From assembly GCF_002874965.1 (NCBI RefSeq), contig NZ_CP025624.1, positions 4,836,001 through 4,900,000 of the forward strand: a stretch of DNA of 64,000 bases, written 5' to 3'. The notes beneath the pieces were generated by a model. It was not told the origin of the DNA. It did no database searches and saw only the letters and a program-made list of their open reading frames with translations. Positions 31,926 through 41,145 of the stretch are shown piece by piece. Both the position numbers and the translations under genes were made by a program. Every line of letters begins with the position of its first letter. Position 1 is the stretch's first letter. Source of the DNA: Pseudomonas sp. NC02 (GTDB lineage: Bacteria > Pseudomonadota > Gammaproteobacteria > Pseudomonadales > Pseudomonadaceae).

Positions 31926-32811
31926 TCAGCAACGGTGAGTCCTCCGGCAGATGCACCCGCAGTGCCTGGGGCAAGGCCGAGAAGTGCAAGTCGTCACCCT
32001 GGAGTGGTTCGCCGTCGAGGTTGATCGCCAGCCCTTCGGCGACCTTGATTTCGACCCACGGCAAGCGCGCCCGCACAAACATATTGTCCAGCCCCCAGCC
32101 GTCCGTCATCAGGTTGCGCAGGGTGCCGACCACTTCCTGCGGCGCCGGCAAGATGCTGATATCCAACAAACCATCATCGGCCAGGGCGCCGGGGCACAGC
32201 ACGTGGCCACCACCGGCCTGGCGCCCGTTGCCGATGCCCAGGGCCAGCAGCTCGCCGCGCCAGTGAAAGTCAGGGCCCTGCAATTCACCGTAGGCCGCGC
32301 GCAACTCGCTGAAGCGTGACAGGCCGGTGAACAGATAGGCCGCGCCACCGAGGACTTTCTTCAAGTCTTCGGAGGTGTTGGCGGTGACCTGGCTGCCAAA
32401 ACCACCAGTGGCCATATTCAGGAAGATCTGCCCGCCTACTTCGCCCAGGTCGATGGCACGGGCCGGTACATCCAGCAGGTCCAGGGCCTGCTCGGGCTCC
32501 AGCGGCACACCGGCGGCGCGGGCAAAATCGTTGGCGGTACCGAGGGGCATCAGCACCAGGCTGGCCTCGGTCTTGGCCCGGGCCATGGCCTCGGCCACAT
32601 CCCGCAGGGTGCCGTCACCGCCGCCGGCAATCAGCCGCGTGTAGCCATCGGCAAGGGCCTGATCGACAAACCGCTGGGCATCGCCACCCTCCCACGTCAC
32701 CCGTACGGCCAGGTCCCAGCCCTGCTCGCGCTTGCCCTGCACCGCCGCCCGCACCTGCTCGTTGAGGGCTTGCTTGCCGTGCAGAATCAACAGTGCCTTG
32801 GGTGTGCTCAT
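31909..32811 (-). CDS. yegS: Lipid kinase YegS-like (diacylglycerol kinase catalytic fold)
   Basis: 300 aa. The nucleotide-binding motif GGGDGTLRDV is near residue 63 and PLGTANDFARAAG near 89, both typical of the DAGK catalytic family; the C-terminal beta domain has GGHVLCPGALADDGLLD and INLDGEPLQGDDLHF. Members phosphorylate lipids such as phosphatidylglycerol or diacylglycerol at the inner membrane. ATG 32811 follows CAGGAG. Tail-to-tail overlap of 17 bp with the response regulator. Confidence 0.92.
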   Translation of the reverse strand: MSTPKALLILHGKQALNEQVRAAVQGKREQGWDLAVRVTWEGGDAQRFVDQALADGYTRLIAGGGDGTLRDVAEAMARAKTEASLVLMPLGTANDFARAAGVPLEPEQALDLLDVPARAIDLGEVGGQIFLNMATGGFGSQVTANTSEDLKKVLGGAAYLFTGLSRFSELRAAYGELQGPDFHWRGELLALGIGNGRQAGGGHVLCPGALADDGLLDISILPAPQEVVGTLRNLMTDGWGLDNMFVRARLPWVEIKVAEGLAINLDGEPLQGDDLHFSALPQALRVHLPEDSPLLTNRQG

Positions 32812-32987
32812 GGATGAATGCTCCTGGGTTTAAGGTTCCTGAGGGATGTTGACCGTGGCCAATCGAAAAAAAGCCATCGGATGTAGAAATTAACCGGGTT
32901 TTGTAGCGTTTCTGACACGGATCAACTCGCACTTGGCGAAATCGACCTAGACTTATACCTATTCCCACCCGACAAGGCCGTCGCACC

Positions 32988-33164
32988 ATGATCACCATGT
33001 CCGCCTTCCACTCCATGCTTATCCCCATCCTGACCGGCATGATCCTCCTGGCCATCGGCTTCAACTTCCGCGACAAACCCATCGGTGTGTTCGGCATGTG
33101 GATCGGCATGCTGCTGATCCTCGGCACCGTGGTTTACAAGATCCTCGCCAAACTCGCCGAATGA
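32988..33164 (+). CDS. Small membrane protein, 58 aa
   Basis: Begins MITMSAFHSMLIPILTGM. Two predicted membrane helices (~8-25 and ~34-51) joined by a short loop FNFRDKPIGVFG with basic residues. Unrecognised. It reads cleanly from ATG 32988 to TGA 33162-33164, is GC-rich like a coding region, and stands 72 bp upstream of an MscS-type channel on the same strand, so co-transcription is possible. No strong ribosome site is seen. Confidence 0.65.
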   Translation: MITMSAFHSMLIPILTGMILLAIGFNFRDKPIGVFGMWIGMLLILGTVVYKILAKLAE

Positions 33165-33236
33165 CAATCTCACTCGCATTGCACATGACGGCCTCGTACA
33201 CTCGGTCAATTCGTCGTTTTTAAGGTTGACCGCCTC

Positions 33237-35396
33237 GTGCTTGCCCGTCTGTTTGCCCTGCCCTGTTGCCTGCTTTTCTGCCTGCTGACCCTGCTGCCCA
33301 TGGCGCCTGCCCACGCCGTGAGCCTGCCAGGGCTGCTGGGCAGCAACACCAAAACCCAGCCGCAAGCCGACGTCCCGTTGGGCCAGTCCCTGGACGAGGT
33401 GATCAAGACCCTGGAAAACGACCAGCAGCGCACCAAGCTGCTGAGCGACCTGAAAAAGCTTCGTGAGACCACGCAAAAGGCCCAGCCCGCCGCCGAACTG
33501 GGTGTGCTCGGTTTGATCGGCGGTACGCTGTCGAGCCTGGAGCAACAATTCTCCGGTGCCGACAGCCCGCTCAATCGCTGGTCCAACGAGTTTGACCAGG
33601 CCAAGGATGAACTCACCGCACTGATGCTGCCGGCCAGCGAATGGCTGCCGATCATCTTTGCCTTTGCCATGATCCTGATGCTCTGGAGCCTGCTGGCCGC
33701 GATCCTGATCTGGCTCAGCCACCGGGTGCGCGAGCGCTTCGGCCTGACCGAAGAACTGCCGCAACACCCCAAGACCTGGGACCTGCTGCGCTTTGCCCTG
33801 CGCAAGCTCGGCCCGTGGCTGATCGCGTTGGTGATCACCGTCTACATGAGTTACGCACTGCCCTCGTCCCTCGGCAAATCCCTGGCGATGGTGCTGGCCT
33901 ATGCGCTGGTGGTGGGCACCTGCTTCTCGGCGATCTGCGTGGTCGCCTTTTCCGTACTCGACGGCCCGCACCGTCACCGCGCGTTGTACATCCTGCGCCA
34001 CCAGGCCTTCCGGCCGTTATGGCTGATCGGCAGCTTTGCCGCCTTTGGCGAAGCCGTCAGCGACCCGCGCCTGGCCGAGAGCCTGGGCCAGCACCTGTCC
34101 CATGTCGCCGCGACCATCGCCAATGTCATGGCCGCGCTGTCCACCGGTGTGTTCATCCTGCGATTCCGCCGGCCGATTGCGCACCTGATCCGCAACCAGC
34201 CGCTGTCCCGCCGCCTGACCCGCCGCGCCCTGAGTGACACTATCGAAATCGTCGGTACCTTCTGGTACCTGCCGGCGTTGCTGCTGGTGGGCATCTCGCT
34301 GTTCGCCACCTTCGTCTCCGCCGGCGACACCAGCACCGCCCTGCGCCAGTCGTTGTTGTGCACGGTATTGCTGGTGCTGTGCATGGTGATCAACGGCCTG
34401 GTGCGCCGCCATTCACTCAAGCCGCAGCGTGGGCACAAGCGCCATGCGCTGTACTCCGAGCGCCTGAAAAGCTTCGTCTACACCCTCGCCCACCTGGTGG
34501 TGTGGCTGGTGTTTATCGAACTCGGCCTGCGGGTCTGGGGCCTGTCGCTGATCCGCTTTACCGAAGGCGACGGGCATGAAATCAGCGTCAAGCTGTTCGG
34601 CCTTGCCGGCACATTGCTGTTTGCCTGGCTGATCTGGATCCTCAGCGACACCGCGATCCACCACGCCCTCACCCGCTCGCGCAAAGGCCTGGCCAACGCG
34701 CGTGCGCAAACGATGATGCCGTTGATTCGCAACGTGCTGTTCGTGACCATCTTCATCATTGCCGCCATCGTCGCCCTGGCGAACATGGGCATGAACGTCA
34801 CGCCGCTGCTGGCGGGTGCCGGTGTGATCGGCCTGGCCATCGGTTTTGGTGCACAGTCGCTGGTGGCGGATTTGATCACCGGCCTGTTCATCATTATCGA
34901 AGACTCCCTGGCAATTGATGACTACGTGGATGTCGGCGGCCACCTGGGGACGGTCGAAGGCTTGACCATCCGTACCGTGCGCCTGCGGGACATCGACGGC
35001 ATCGTGCATACGATCCCGTTCAGTGAAATCAAAAGCATCAAGAACTACTCCCGGGAGTTCGGCTACGCGATCTTCCGGGTGGCGATTCCCTACAACATGG
35101 AAATCGACGACGCCATCAAGCTGATGCGCGACGTCGGGCAGAAGATGCGCAACGACCCGTTGCAGCGGCGCAATATCTGGTCGCCGCTGGAGATTCAGGG
35201 TGTAGAAAGTTTCGAGTCCGGCAGTGCGATTCTTCGCGCCCGCTTCAAGACCGCGCCGATCAAGCAGTGGGAGGTTTCGCGGGCGTTCAACCTGTCGCTC
35301 AAGCGTCACCTCGACGAAGCCGGGCTGGACCTGGCCACCCCACGCTTGAGCGTGCAAGTGGTGACAGCGGCGGGAGGCGTGCAAGAGAAAGAATAA
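33237..35396 (+). CDS. MscS-family mechanosensitive channel, YbiO/YnaI-like
   Basis: 719 aa inner-membrane protein: signal peptide (~1-27), an N-terminal periplasmic helical segment, about ten membrane helices from residue ~137 on, then the conserved MscS pore and beta domain (NMGMNVTPLLAGAGVIGLAIGF, AQSLVADLITGLFIIIED, IDDYVDVGGHLGTVEGLTIRT). Such channels release solutes on osmotic downshock. GTG start at 33237 with AAGG 11 bases ahead. The extra N-terminal helices suggest a member of the larger YbiO-like group rather than small MscS. Confidence 0.92.
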   Translation: MLARLFALPCCLLFCLLTLLPMAPAHAVSLPGLLGSNTKTQPQADVPLGQSLDEVIKTLENDQQRTKLLSDLKKLRETTQKAQPAAELGVLGLIGGTLSSLEQQFSGADSPLNRWSNEFDQAKDELTALMLPASEWLPIIFAFAMILMLWSLLAAILIWLSHRVRERFGLTEELPQHPKTWDLLRFALRKLGPWLIALVITVYMSYALPSSLGKSLAMVLAYALVVGTCFSAICVVAFSVLDGPHRHRALYILRHQAFRPLWLIGSFAAFGEAVSDPRLAESLGQHLSHVAATIANVMAALSTGVFILRFRRPIAHLIRNQPLSRRLTRRALSDTIEIVGTFWYLPALLLVGISLFATFVSAGDTSTALRQSLLCTVLLVLCMVINGLVRRHSLKPQRGHKRHALYSERLKSFVYTLAHLVVWLVFIELGLRVWGLSLIRFTEGDGHEISVKLFGLAGTLLFAWLIWILSDTAIHHALTRSRKGLANARAQTMMPLIRNVLFVTIFIIAAIVALANMGMNVTPLLAGAGVIGLAIGFGAQSLVADLITGLFIIIEDSLAIDDYVDVGGHLGTVEGLTIRTVRLRDIDGIVHTIPFSEIKSIKNYSREFGYAIFRVAIPYNMEIDDAIKLMRDVGQKMRNDPLQRRNIWSPLEIQGVESFESGSAILRARFKTAPIKQWEVSRAFNLSLKRHLDEAGLDLATPRLSVQVVTAAGGVQEKE

Positions 35397-35447
35397 GCGC
35401 TGCCCGGACGACGTCAGGATCAACAACAATAATCATGGAGAGTCCTT

Positions 35448-36794
35448 ATGCGTTTGACCGGTCTTACACACCAATGGGTATTCGGCCTGCTGTGCGGTGT
35501 CGCCAGCAGCGCGGTCATCGCCGCCAGCAGCGGCCAGGACAGTGCCCGCGAAACCATCGCCGCCCAGGCCAAAGTACTGGAACCGGCCTTGCTGGAAACC
35601 CGGCGCGACATCCACGCCCATCCTGAACTGGGCAATACCGAACATCGCACCGCGGAGCTGGTGGCCAAGCAACTGCGGGAGATGGGGCTGGAGGTCAAGA
35701 CTGGCGTGGCGCGCACGGGCGTTGTCGCCATCCTCAAGGGCGCCCTGCCCGGCCCGACCGTGGCCTTGCGCGCCGACATGGATGCGCTGCCGGTCAAGGA
35801 AGTCTCCGGCCTGCCCTTCGCCTCGAAGGCCAAGGGTGTGTACCTCGATAAAGAAGTCGACGTGATGCACGCCTGCGGCCACGACGCCCACACCGCCATC
35901 CTGCTGAGCACGGCGAAAATCCTTACAGGTATGCGCGATCGTCTGCCTGGGACCGTGGTGTTTTATTTCCAGCCGGCTGAAGAAGGCCCGAGCGACTTTA
36001 TCCCCGACGGTAAAAACACTTGGGGCGCGAAGATGATGGTGCAGGAAGGGCTGATGAAATCGCCCAAGCCGGATGCCGTTTTTGGGCTGCATGTGTGGGC
36101 CGGGGTGCCTGCGGGGCAGATTGCGTATCGGCCGGGGCCGACGCTGGCGAGCTCGGATGACCTGCGGATCAAGATCCTGGGCAAGCAGACCCATGCGGGG
36201 CGGCCGTGGGATGGGATCGATCCGATTACCGTGGGGGCGCAGGCCATTGTGGGGCTGCAGACGGTGGTCAGTCGGCGTACCGACATTTCTTCGTTTCCGG
36301 CGGTGGTGAGTATTGGCACCATCAACGGAGGGACGCGGTACAACATCATTCCCGAGTCGGTGGACATGAGTGGGACCATTCGCTCCTACGACTATGGCAT
36401 TCGCCAGAAGCTGCATGCGGATGTGCGGCAGACCGTAGAGAAGATTGCCGAGAGTGGTGGGGCGAAGGCTGAGGTGACGATCATTGAGAAGTACGACCCG
36501 ACCATCAACAACCCGGCGCTGACCGAGAAGATGCTGCCGAGTTTGCGTTGGGCGGCGAATGGCGACGTAGTGAATGCCCCGTTGGTGGGTGGGGCTGAGG
36601 ACTTCTCGTTTTATGCCAAGGAAGCGCCAGGGTTGTTTGTGTTTCTGGGGGTGACGCCGAGGGATCAGGACATGAGCAAGGCGGCACCGAATCATAATCC
36701 GGGGTTCTTTGTGGATGAGTCGGCGTTGGTGGTTGGGGTACGGACGCTGGCATCGTTGGCGACGGATTATTTGTATGCCAATGCGGCGGATTGA
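35448..36794 (+). CDS. Exported M20-family amidohydrolase (hippurate hydrolase-like)
   Basis: 448 aa. Signal peptide (~1-25), then an M20D metallopeptidase/amidohydrolase: RRDIHAHPELG, RADMDALPV, metal ligands in VMHACGHDAHT (~140) and FQPAEEGP, the dimerisation domain with KQTHAGRPWDGIDPI, and a C-terminal HNPGFFVDE. The family removes acyl groups from N-acyl amino acids; export suggests it acts in the periplasm on external substrates. ATG 35448 follows GGAG. The last ~700 bp switch abruptly to G/T-rich codons (41 of 60 bases G or T in 36721-36780) before element B begins 4 bp after the stop. Confidence 0.9.
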   Translation: MRLTGLTHQWVFGLLCGVASSAVIAASSGQDSARETIAAQAKVLEPALLETRRDIHAHPELGNTEHRTAELVAKQLREMGLEVKTGVARTGVVAILKGALPGPTVALRADMDALPVKEVSGLPFASKAKGVYLDKEVDVMHACGHDAHTAILLSTAKILTGMRDRLPGTVVFYFQPAEEGPSDFIPDGKNTWGAKMMVQEGLMKSPKPDAVFGLHVWAGVPAGQIAYRPGPTLASSDDLRIKILGKQTHAGRPWDGIDPITVGAQAIVGLQTVVSRRTDISSFPAVVSIGTINGGTRYNIIPESVDMSGTIRSYDYGIRQKLHADVRQTVEKIAESGGAKAEVTIIEKYDPTINNPALTEKMLPSLRWAANGDVVNAPLVGGAEDFSFYAKEAPGLFVFLGVTPRDQDMSKAAPNHNPGFFVDESALVVGVRTLASLATDYLYANAAD

Positions 36795-36797
36795 GGG

Positions 36798-37166
36798 TAT
36801 ATCCGTTATTCAGGTAACGGCCGCCTAGGGTTCCGCTCTTGCCCCACCACTCTGCACCTCGCTCGGGCTTAAGTGTGGTGAAGCAACAGCAAACCCAAAG
36901 GCGGACACGATCCAAATGTGGGAGCGGGCTTGCTCGCGAAGGGCGTTAACGATGACGTGGGTATCCTGACTCAACGCGGCGCCCTCAGGTTTTTCGCGAG
37001 CAAGCCCGCTCCCACATAAAGCGGCTCTGCTTTTGCTCTAACACTCGGGTCATCGGGGTAAAGCCCTGTGCTTACTTGGGGCTGGGCCGGCATTCCAGCT
37101 GTTCAAAAGTGAGCCGCTGTGAGAGCGGAACCAAAAGCCGCCGTGACCTAAATAACGGATACACAC
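36798..37166. repeat. Composite palindromic element, copy B (internally deleted)
   Basis: 369 bp with the same ends (TATATCCGTTATT and AATAACGGATAC) and central REP doublet (36918-37015), but most of both arms, including the hairpin units, is gone. Remnants TTCCGCTCTT on the left and GTTCAAAAGTGAGCCGCTGTG on the right identify it as a derivative of the same family. Confidence 0.85.
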
Positions 37167-37176
37167 AGGCAAAACG

Positions 37177-37890
37177 TCAAACCACATCCACCCCCACATG
37201 AATCGCATCATGCCGCCAAAACTCCAGATCACAATCAATCAACCGCTCATGCTGATCATAATTAACCCGAGCAATCCGCAACCCCGGGCTCCCCACCGAC
37301 ACCCTCAACGCCGCCGCAGCCTCAACCTGCAATGACGTCGGCACAATCTCAAACCGCACCCGCCCGTAGTGCAAGTCATACACCCGCGCATACAACTCCG
37401 TAATCGACTGATTCAAATCACACCCCAGAATCCCCGGAAAATACTGCGGGTTCAGATAGTGCTCCACATACAACACCAACCGCCCATCAATCCTGCGCCC
37501 CCGGCAAATCTGAATCACGCTGGACAACGCCGGCAACTGCAACCACGCACACACCGCCGCCGAAGCCGGCTGCAACCGCGCCGAAATCACCTCGGTCGAC
37601 GGCACCCGCCCCTGGGCACTCACCATCGCGTGAAAATGACTGCGCTGCATCAGGTTATAGGCAAGCCTGGGCGGCGACACAAACCACCCTCGCCGCTCCT
37701 CGCGATAAATCTGCCCTTGTGCCTCAAGTTGTAACAAGGCTTCCCGCACCGTAATCCGGGTGGTACCAAACAACTCGCTGAGCTTGCGCTCGGCCGGCAG
37801 CTTACTGGCAGGCGCCAACAAGCCATGGTCGATCTGCTCTTGCAGCGCCAGGCCAATGGTTGTCACCGCCTTGGTTGCCTCATCACGCAT
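37177..37890 (-). CDS. GntR-family regulator with UTRA domain
   Basis: 237 aa. N-terminal winged helix (LPAERKLSELFGTTRITVREAL, QLEAQGQIYREERRGWFVS) and a C-terminal UTRA effector domain (ICRGRRIDGRLVLYVEHYLNP, LDCDLE-like ending). UTRA regulators often sense sugar phosphates or phosphonates. I take ATG 37890; a TTG one codon earlier is the alternative. It is divergent from the ABC operon, and a dre-like site lies 15 bp upstream of its start, suggesting autoregulation and control of the importer. The gene's top strand is strongly A/C-rich (44 of 60 in 37261-37320). Confidence 0.9.
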   Translation of the reverse strand: MRDEATKAVTTIGLALQEQIDHGLLAPASKLPAERKLSELFGTTRITVREALLQLEAQGQIYREERRGWFVSPPRLAYNLMQRSHFHAMVSAQGRVPSTEVISARLQPASAAVCAWLQLPALSSVIQICRGRRIDGRLVLYVEHYLNPQYFPGILGCDLNQSITELYARVYDLHYGRVRFEIVPTSLQVEAAAALRVSVGSPGLRIARVNYDQHERLIDCDLEFWRHDAIHVGVDVV

Positions 37891-37904
37891 CAACGTTACC
37901 TATC

Positions 37905-37916
37905 TGGACTAGACCA
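37905..37916. promoter_or_regulatory. dre-like operator 1
   Basis: TGGACTAGACCA, one base off TGGTCTAGACCA, the known site type of UTRA/GntR regulators such as DasR and NagR. It lies 15 bp before the regulator's own start. Confidence 0.65.
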
Positions 37917-38241
37917 GCACTATTCAGGTGCACAAAACGCCCGCTAAACGCGCCTCTGCTGTTGCGTGCAAGCCTAGGCATTGCACATGACCGACAGATG
38001 ACAGCGCCTCGCGACGTCCTGCCACAAGACCTGCAATACATCGGCCAAGTCCAAGGCTTCCGGGCGGTTTGGCATGGTCTACGCTTACCCGGTGATCCCC
38101 CGTCCAGGCCAACAAAAAACGACATCGACATGAAACTGTCATCCGCCACGCCTAAATTGGCTCGTGTATTGCTGACCTAGACCAACACCACCGCAAACGT
38201 CGATAAAAACGCAGCGTTGAAAACGCCCAAAGGAGCTTCGG
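37917..38241. promoter_or_regulatory. Promoter region of the ABC-importer operon, with dre-like operator 2
   Basis: Operator 2 is TGACCTAGACCA at 38173-38184, sharing CTAGACCA with operator 1 and overlapping the likely -10 (TTGGCT upstream as -35). TCGACAT-N4-CTGTCAT at 38125-38142 has one perfect and one poor half of a PhoB box, which would suit a phosphorus-linked operon but is weak evidence. No gene is supported here; a 16-codon frame at 38130 has no ribosome site. Confidence 0.5.
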
Positions 38242-39309
38242 ATGAAACAGCTTTTCCTGGCATCACTGTTAGGCTCGACCATTGCCATGTGCACCGCCGC
38301 CATGGCCGCTGATACCGATCTAAAAACCCTGGAAGCCGCCGCGAAAGCGGAAGGCGCCGTCAACAGCGTCGGCATGCCCGATGACTGGGCCAACTGGAAA
38401 GGCACCTGGGACGACCTGGCCAAGACCTACGGCCTCAAGCACATCGACACCGACATGAGCTCCGCCCAGGAAGTCGCCAAGTTTGCGGCAGAGAAAGACA
38501 ACGCCAGCGCCGACATCGGCGACGTGGGTGCAGCCTTCGGCCCGATCGCGGTGAAACAGGGCGTTACCCAACCGTACAAACCGACCACCTGGGCACAAGT
38601 CCCGGATTGGGCGAAAGACAAAGACGGTAACTGGGCCCTGGCCTACACCGGCACCATCGCCTTTATCGTCAACAAAAAACTCCTGCACGGCTCCGAAGCT
38701 CCGAAAAGCTGGGCTGACCTGAAGACCGGCAAATACAAGGTTTCCATCGGTGACGTGAGCACCGCCGCCCAGGCGGCCAACGGCGTACTCGCCGCCGCAC
38801 TGGCCAACGGTGGCGACGAGAAGAACATTCAGCCGGCGCTGCTGATGTTCGCCGACATCGCCAAGCAAGGCCGCCTGTCGCTGGCCAACCCAACCATCGC
38901 CACCATGGAAAAAGGCGAAGTGGAAGTGGGCGTGGTCTGGGACTTCAACGGCCTGAGCTACAAGGCCAAGATGGCCAACCCGGATGACTACGTGGTGCTG
39001 ATCCCATCGGACGGCTCGGTGATTTCCGGCTACACCACCATCATCAACAAATACGCCAAGCACCCGAACGCCGCCAAGCTGACCCGCGAATACATCTTCA
39101 GCGACGCCGGCCAGACCAACCTGGCGCGTGGCAATGCGCGGCCGATCCGTGCCGAGCACCTGACCTTGCCAGCCGACGTACAGGCCAAGCTGCTGCCTAA
39201 CGAGCAGTACAAGAAAGTCACGCCGATCAAGGACGCCGACGCTTGGGAGAAGACCTCCAAAGCACTGCCGCAGAAGTGGCAGGAAGAAGTCATCATCAAT
39301 ATGCAATAA
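38242..39309 (+). CDS. Periplasmic iron/phosphonate-type substrate-binding protein of an ABC importer
   Basis: 355 aa. Signal peptide with cleavage after AMA (~22), then a type-2 periplasmic binding fold of the family shared by AfuA, PotD and PhnS-like proteins (EGAVNSVGMPDDW, AYTGTIAFIVNKK, WADLKTGKYKVSIGD, GVVWDFNGLSYKAKM). It is the first gene of an operon with a phosphodiesterase, two permeases, an ATPase and a HAD phosphatase. A phosphorylated small molecule is a reasonable guess as ligand, but the sequence alone does not show it. ATG 38242 follows AAAGGAG. Confidence 0.87.
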   Translation: MKQLFLASLLGSTIAMCTAAMAADTDLKTLEAAAKAEGAVNSVGMPDDWANWKGTWDDLAKTYGLKHIDTDMSSAQEVAKFAAEKDNASADIGDVGAAFGPIAVKQGVTQPYKPTTWAQVPDWAKDKDGNWALAYTGTIAFIVNKKLLHGSEAPKSWADLKTGKYKVSIGDVSTAAQAANGVLAAALANGGDEKNIQPALLMFADIAKQGRLSLANPTIATMEKGEVEVGVVWDFNGLSYKAKMANPDDYVVLIPSDGSVISGYTTIINKYAKHPNAAKLTREYIFSDAGQTNLARGNARPIRAEHLTLPADVQAKLLPNEQYKKVTPIKDADAWEKTSKALPQKWQEEVIINMQ

Positions 39310-39345
39310 GGCTTAACACGCCTGTTCAAGTGGAACGCGGTCAGT

Positions 39346-39434
39346 GTGGGAGCTGGCTTGCCTGCGACAGCGGTATGACATTCAGCAGTATTGTCGACTG
39401 ACACACCGCTATCGCAGGCAAGCCAGCTCCCACA
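39346..39434. repeat. REP doublet, GAGCTGGCTTGCCTGCGA variant
   Basis: Inverted pair GTGGGAGCTGGCTTGCCTGCGA and its complement, between the binding-protein gene and the phosphodiesterase; it could stabilise the upstream message or damp downstream expression. Same variant as the centre of element A. Confidence 0.92.
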
Positions 39435-39496
39435 TTTGATCGGTGTTCCAACCGAAAAACCGAGTCAAGCCTATTTGTTGCGGAGCCCCAGCCCCT

Positions 39497-40303
39497 ATGA
39501 AGCACAACGTCATCCTTGTCGTGCTCGACGGCCTGAATTACGAGGTTGCCCGACACGCCATGGGGCACTTGCAGGCCTATGTCGGCGCAGGACGCGCAGC
39601 ACTGTACAAACTGGAATGTGAACTGCCGGCCCTGTCCCGGCCACTGTACGAATGCATCCTCACCGGCGTCCCGCCGATCGAGAGCGGCATCGTCCACAAC
39701 AACGTCTCGCGCCTGTCCAACCAGCGCAGCATTTTCCATTACGCCAGCGACGCCGGTTTATCCACGGCGGCGGCGGCGTATCACTGGGTCAGCGAGTTGT
39801 ATAACCGCTCGCCCTTTATCGCCGCCCGGGATCGGCATACCAGCGACACGGCCCTGGCGATCCAGCACGGGCATTTCTACTGGAATGACCATTACCCGGA
39901 CTCGCACCTGTTTGCCGACGCCGAAAGCCTGCGCCTCAAACACGCGCCGAATTTCCTGGTGGTGCACCCGATGAACATCGACGATGCCGGCCACAAGCAC
40001 GGCCTCGACACCCCGCAATACCGCAACAGCGCGCGCTCGGCCGACATCATCCTCGCCGACTACCTGCAAGGCTGGCTCGACGCCGGTTACCAGGTACTGG
40101 TGACGGCCGACCACGGCATGAACAACGACCGCTCCCACAACGGCCTGCTGCCGGAAGAACGGGAAGTGCCGCTGTTTGTGCTGGGTGATGCCTTCAGCCT
40201 CGACACCCACGCCACGCCCAAACAAACCGAGCTGTGCGGCACCGTCTGCGAGCTGTTGGGTGTACCCCACGACAAACCTGTATGCCGGGAGCTGTTGAAG
40301 TGA
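39497..40303 (+). CDS. Alkaline-phosphatase-superfamily phosphodiesterase/pyrophosphatase
   Basis: 268-aa type I phosphodiesterase fold without a signal peptide. Metal-site motifs: VVLDGLNYE at the N terminus (first Asp), PALSRPLYECILTG with the probable nucleophile Ser or Thr near residue 47, MNIDDAGHKHG and TADHGMNND with the C-terminal Asp-His ligands. Cytoplasmic location suggests it acts on a compound after import. I use ATG 39497; the frame open back to 39443 begins in non-coding sequence. Its stop overlaps the following permease start by 4 bases. Confidence 0.87.
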   Translation: MKHNVILVVLDGLNYEVARHAMGHLQAYVGAGRAALYKLECELPALSRPLYECILTGVPPIESGIVHNNVSRLSNQRSIFHYASDAGLSTAAAAYHWVSELYNRSPFIAARDRHTSDTALAIQHGHFYWNDHYPDSHLFADAESLRLKHAPNFLVVHPMNIDDAGHKHGLDTPQYRNSARSADIILADYLQGWLDAGYQVLVTADHGMNNDRSHNGLLPEEREVPLFVLGDAFSLDTHATPKQTELCGTVCELLGVPHDKPVCRELLK

Positions 40304-41145
40304 ATTCAGTGATCCGCGGCAAATGGCTGGCCGCCTTGTGCCTGGTGCCCTTCGCGCTGTTTTTTATCGTGTTCGAGATCGCTCCACTGTTCTGGGTGCT
40401 GGTCAGCAGCCTGCAATCGGAAGAGTTTGGCTGGGGCCTGGCCAACTTCAGCAAGATCGCCAATTCGAAATTCTACCTGCAGGCAATCCAGTACAGCCTG
40501 GAGATCAGTTTCTACTCCAGTGTGTTCGGGATCGTCATTGCCGTGCTGGGCAGTTACTCGCTGCGTCGGGTGGATGGCCGGCTGCGCAATTTCGTGACCG
40601 CCTTCGCCAACATGACCAGCAACTTCTCCGGTGTACCCCTGGCCTTCGCCTTCATCATCCTGCTGGGGTTCAACGGCAGCATCACTATCATGCTCAAGCA
40701 GGCCGGGATCATTCAGGACTTCAACCTGTATTCCAAGACCGGGTTGATCATCCTTTATACCTATTTCCAGATTCCCCTCGGCGTGCTGCTGCTCTACCCG
40801 GCCTTTGACGCGTTGCGCGAAGACTGGCGCGAGTCCGCTTCGTTGCTCGGCGCGGATGGCTGGCAATACTGGCGGCATATCGGCTTGCCGGTGCTGACCC
40901 CGGCGCTGCTGGGCACCTTCGTGATTCTGCTGGCCAACGCCCTGGGCGCCTACGCCACGGTCTATGCGTTGACCACCGGCAACTTCAACGTGCTGCCGAT
41001 CCGCATCGCGGCGATGGTCTCCGGCGATATTTCCCTGGACCCTAACATGGCCAGTGCCCTGGCTGTGGTGCTGGTAGCGCTGATGACGGTGGTGACCGTG
41101 GTCCATCAACTGCTGCTCAAGAGGAGCTACCATGTCTCGCGCTGA
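40300..41145 (+). CDS. ABC importer permease 1
   Basis: 281 aa, about six membrane helices, PotB/PhnU-like. The EAA-loop that contacts the ATPase is visible as ESASLLGADGWQYWRHIGLP (~185-205). GTG start at 40300 overlaps the preceding stop (GTGA); the longer frame to 40234 lies within the phosphodiesterase gene. It overlaps permease 2 by 14 bp, so the two are translated together. Confidence 0.92.
   Translation: MNSVIRGKWLAALCLVPFALFFIVFEIAPLFWVLVSSLQSEEFGWGLANFSKIANSKFYLQAIQYSLEISFYSSVFGIVIAVLGSYSLRRVDGRLRNFVTAFANMTSNFSGVPLAFAFIILLGFNGSITIMLKQAGIIQDFNLYSKTGLIILYTYFQIPLGVLLLYPAFDALREDWRESASLLGADGWQYWRHIGLPVLTPALLGTFVILLANALGAYATVYALTTGNFNVLPIRIAAMVSGDISLDPNMASALAVVLVALMTVVTVVHQLLLKRSYHVSR

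Noticed and set aside
38130-38180. 16-codon leader peptide before the importer operon
   Set aside because: No ribosome site, and it runs through the promoter/operator region, so it is probably not transcribed.
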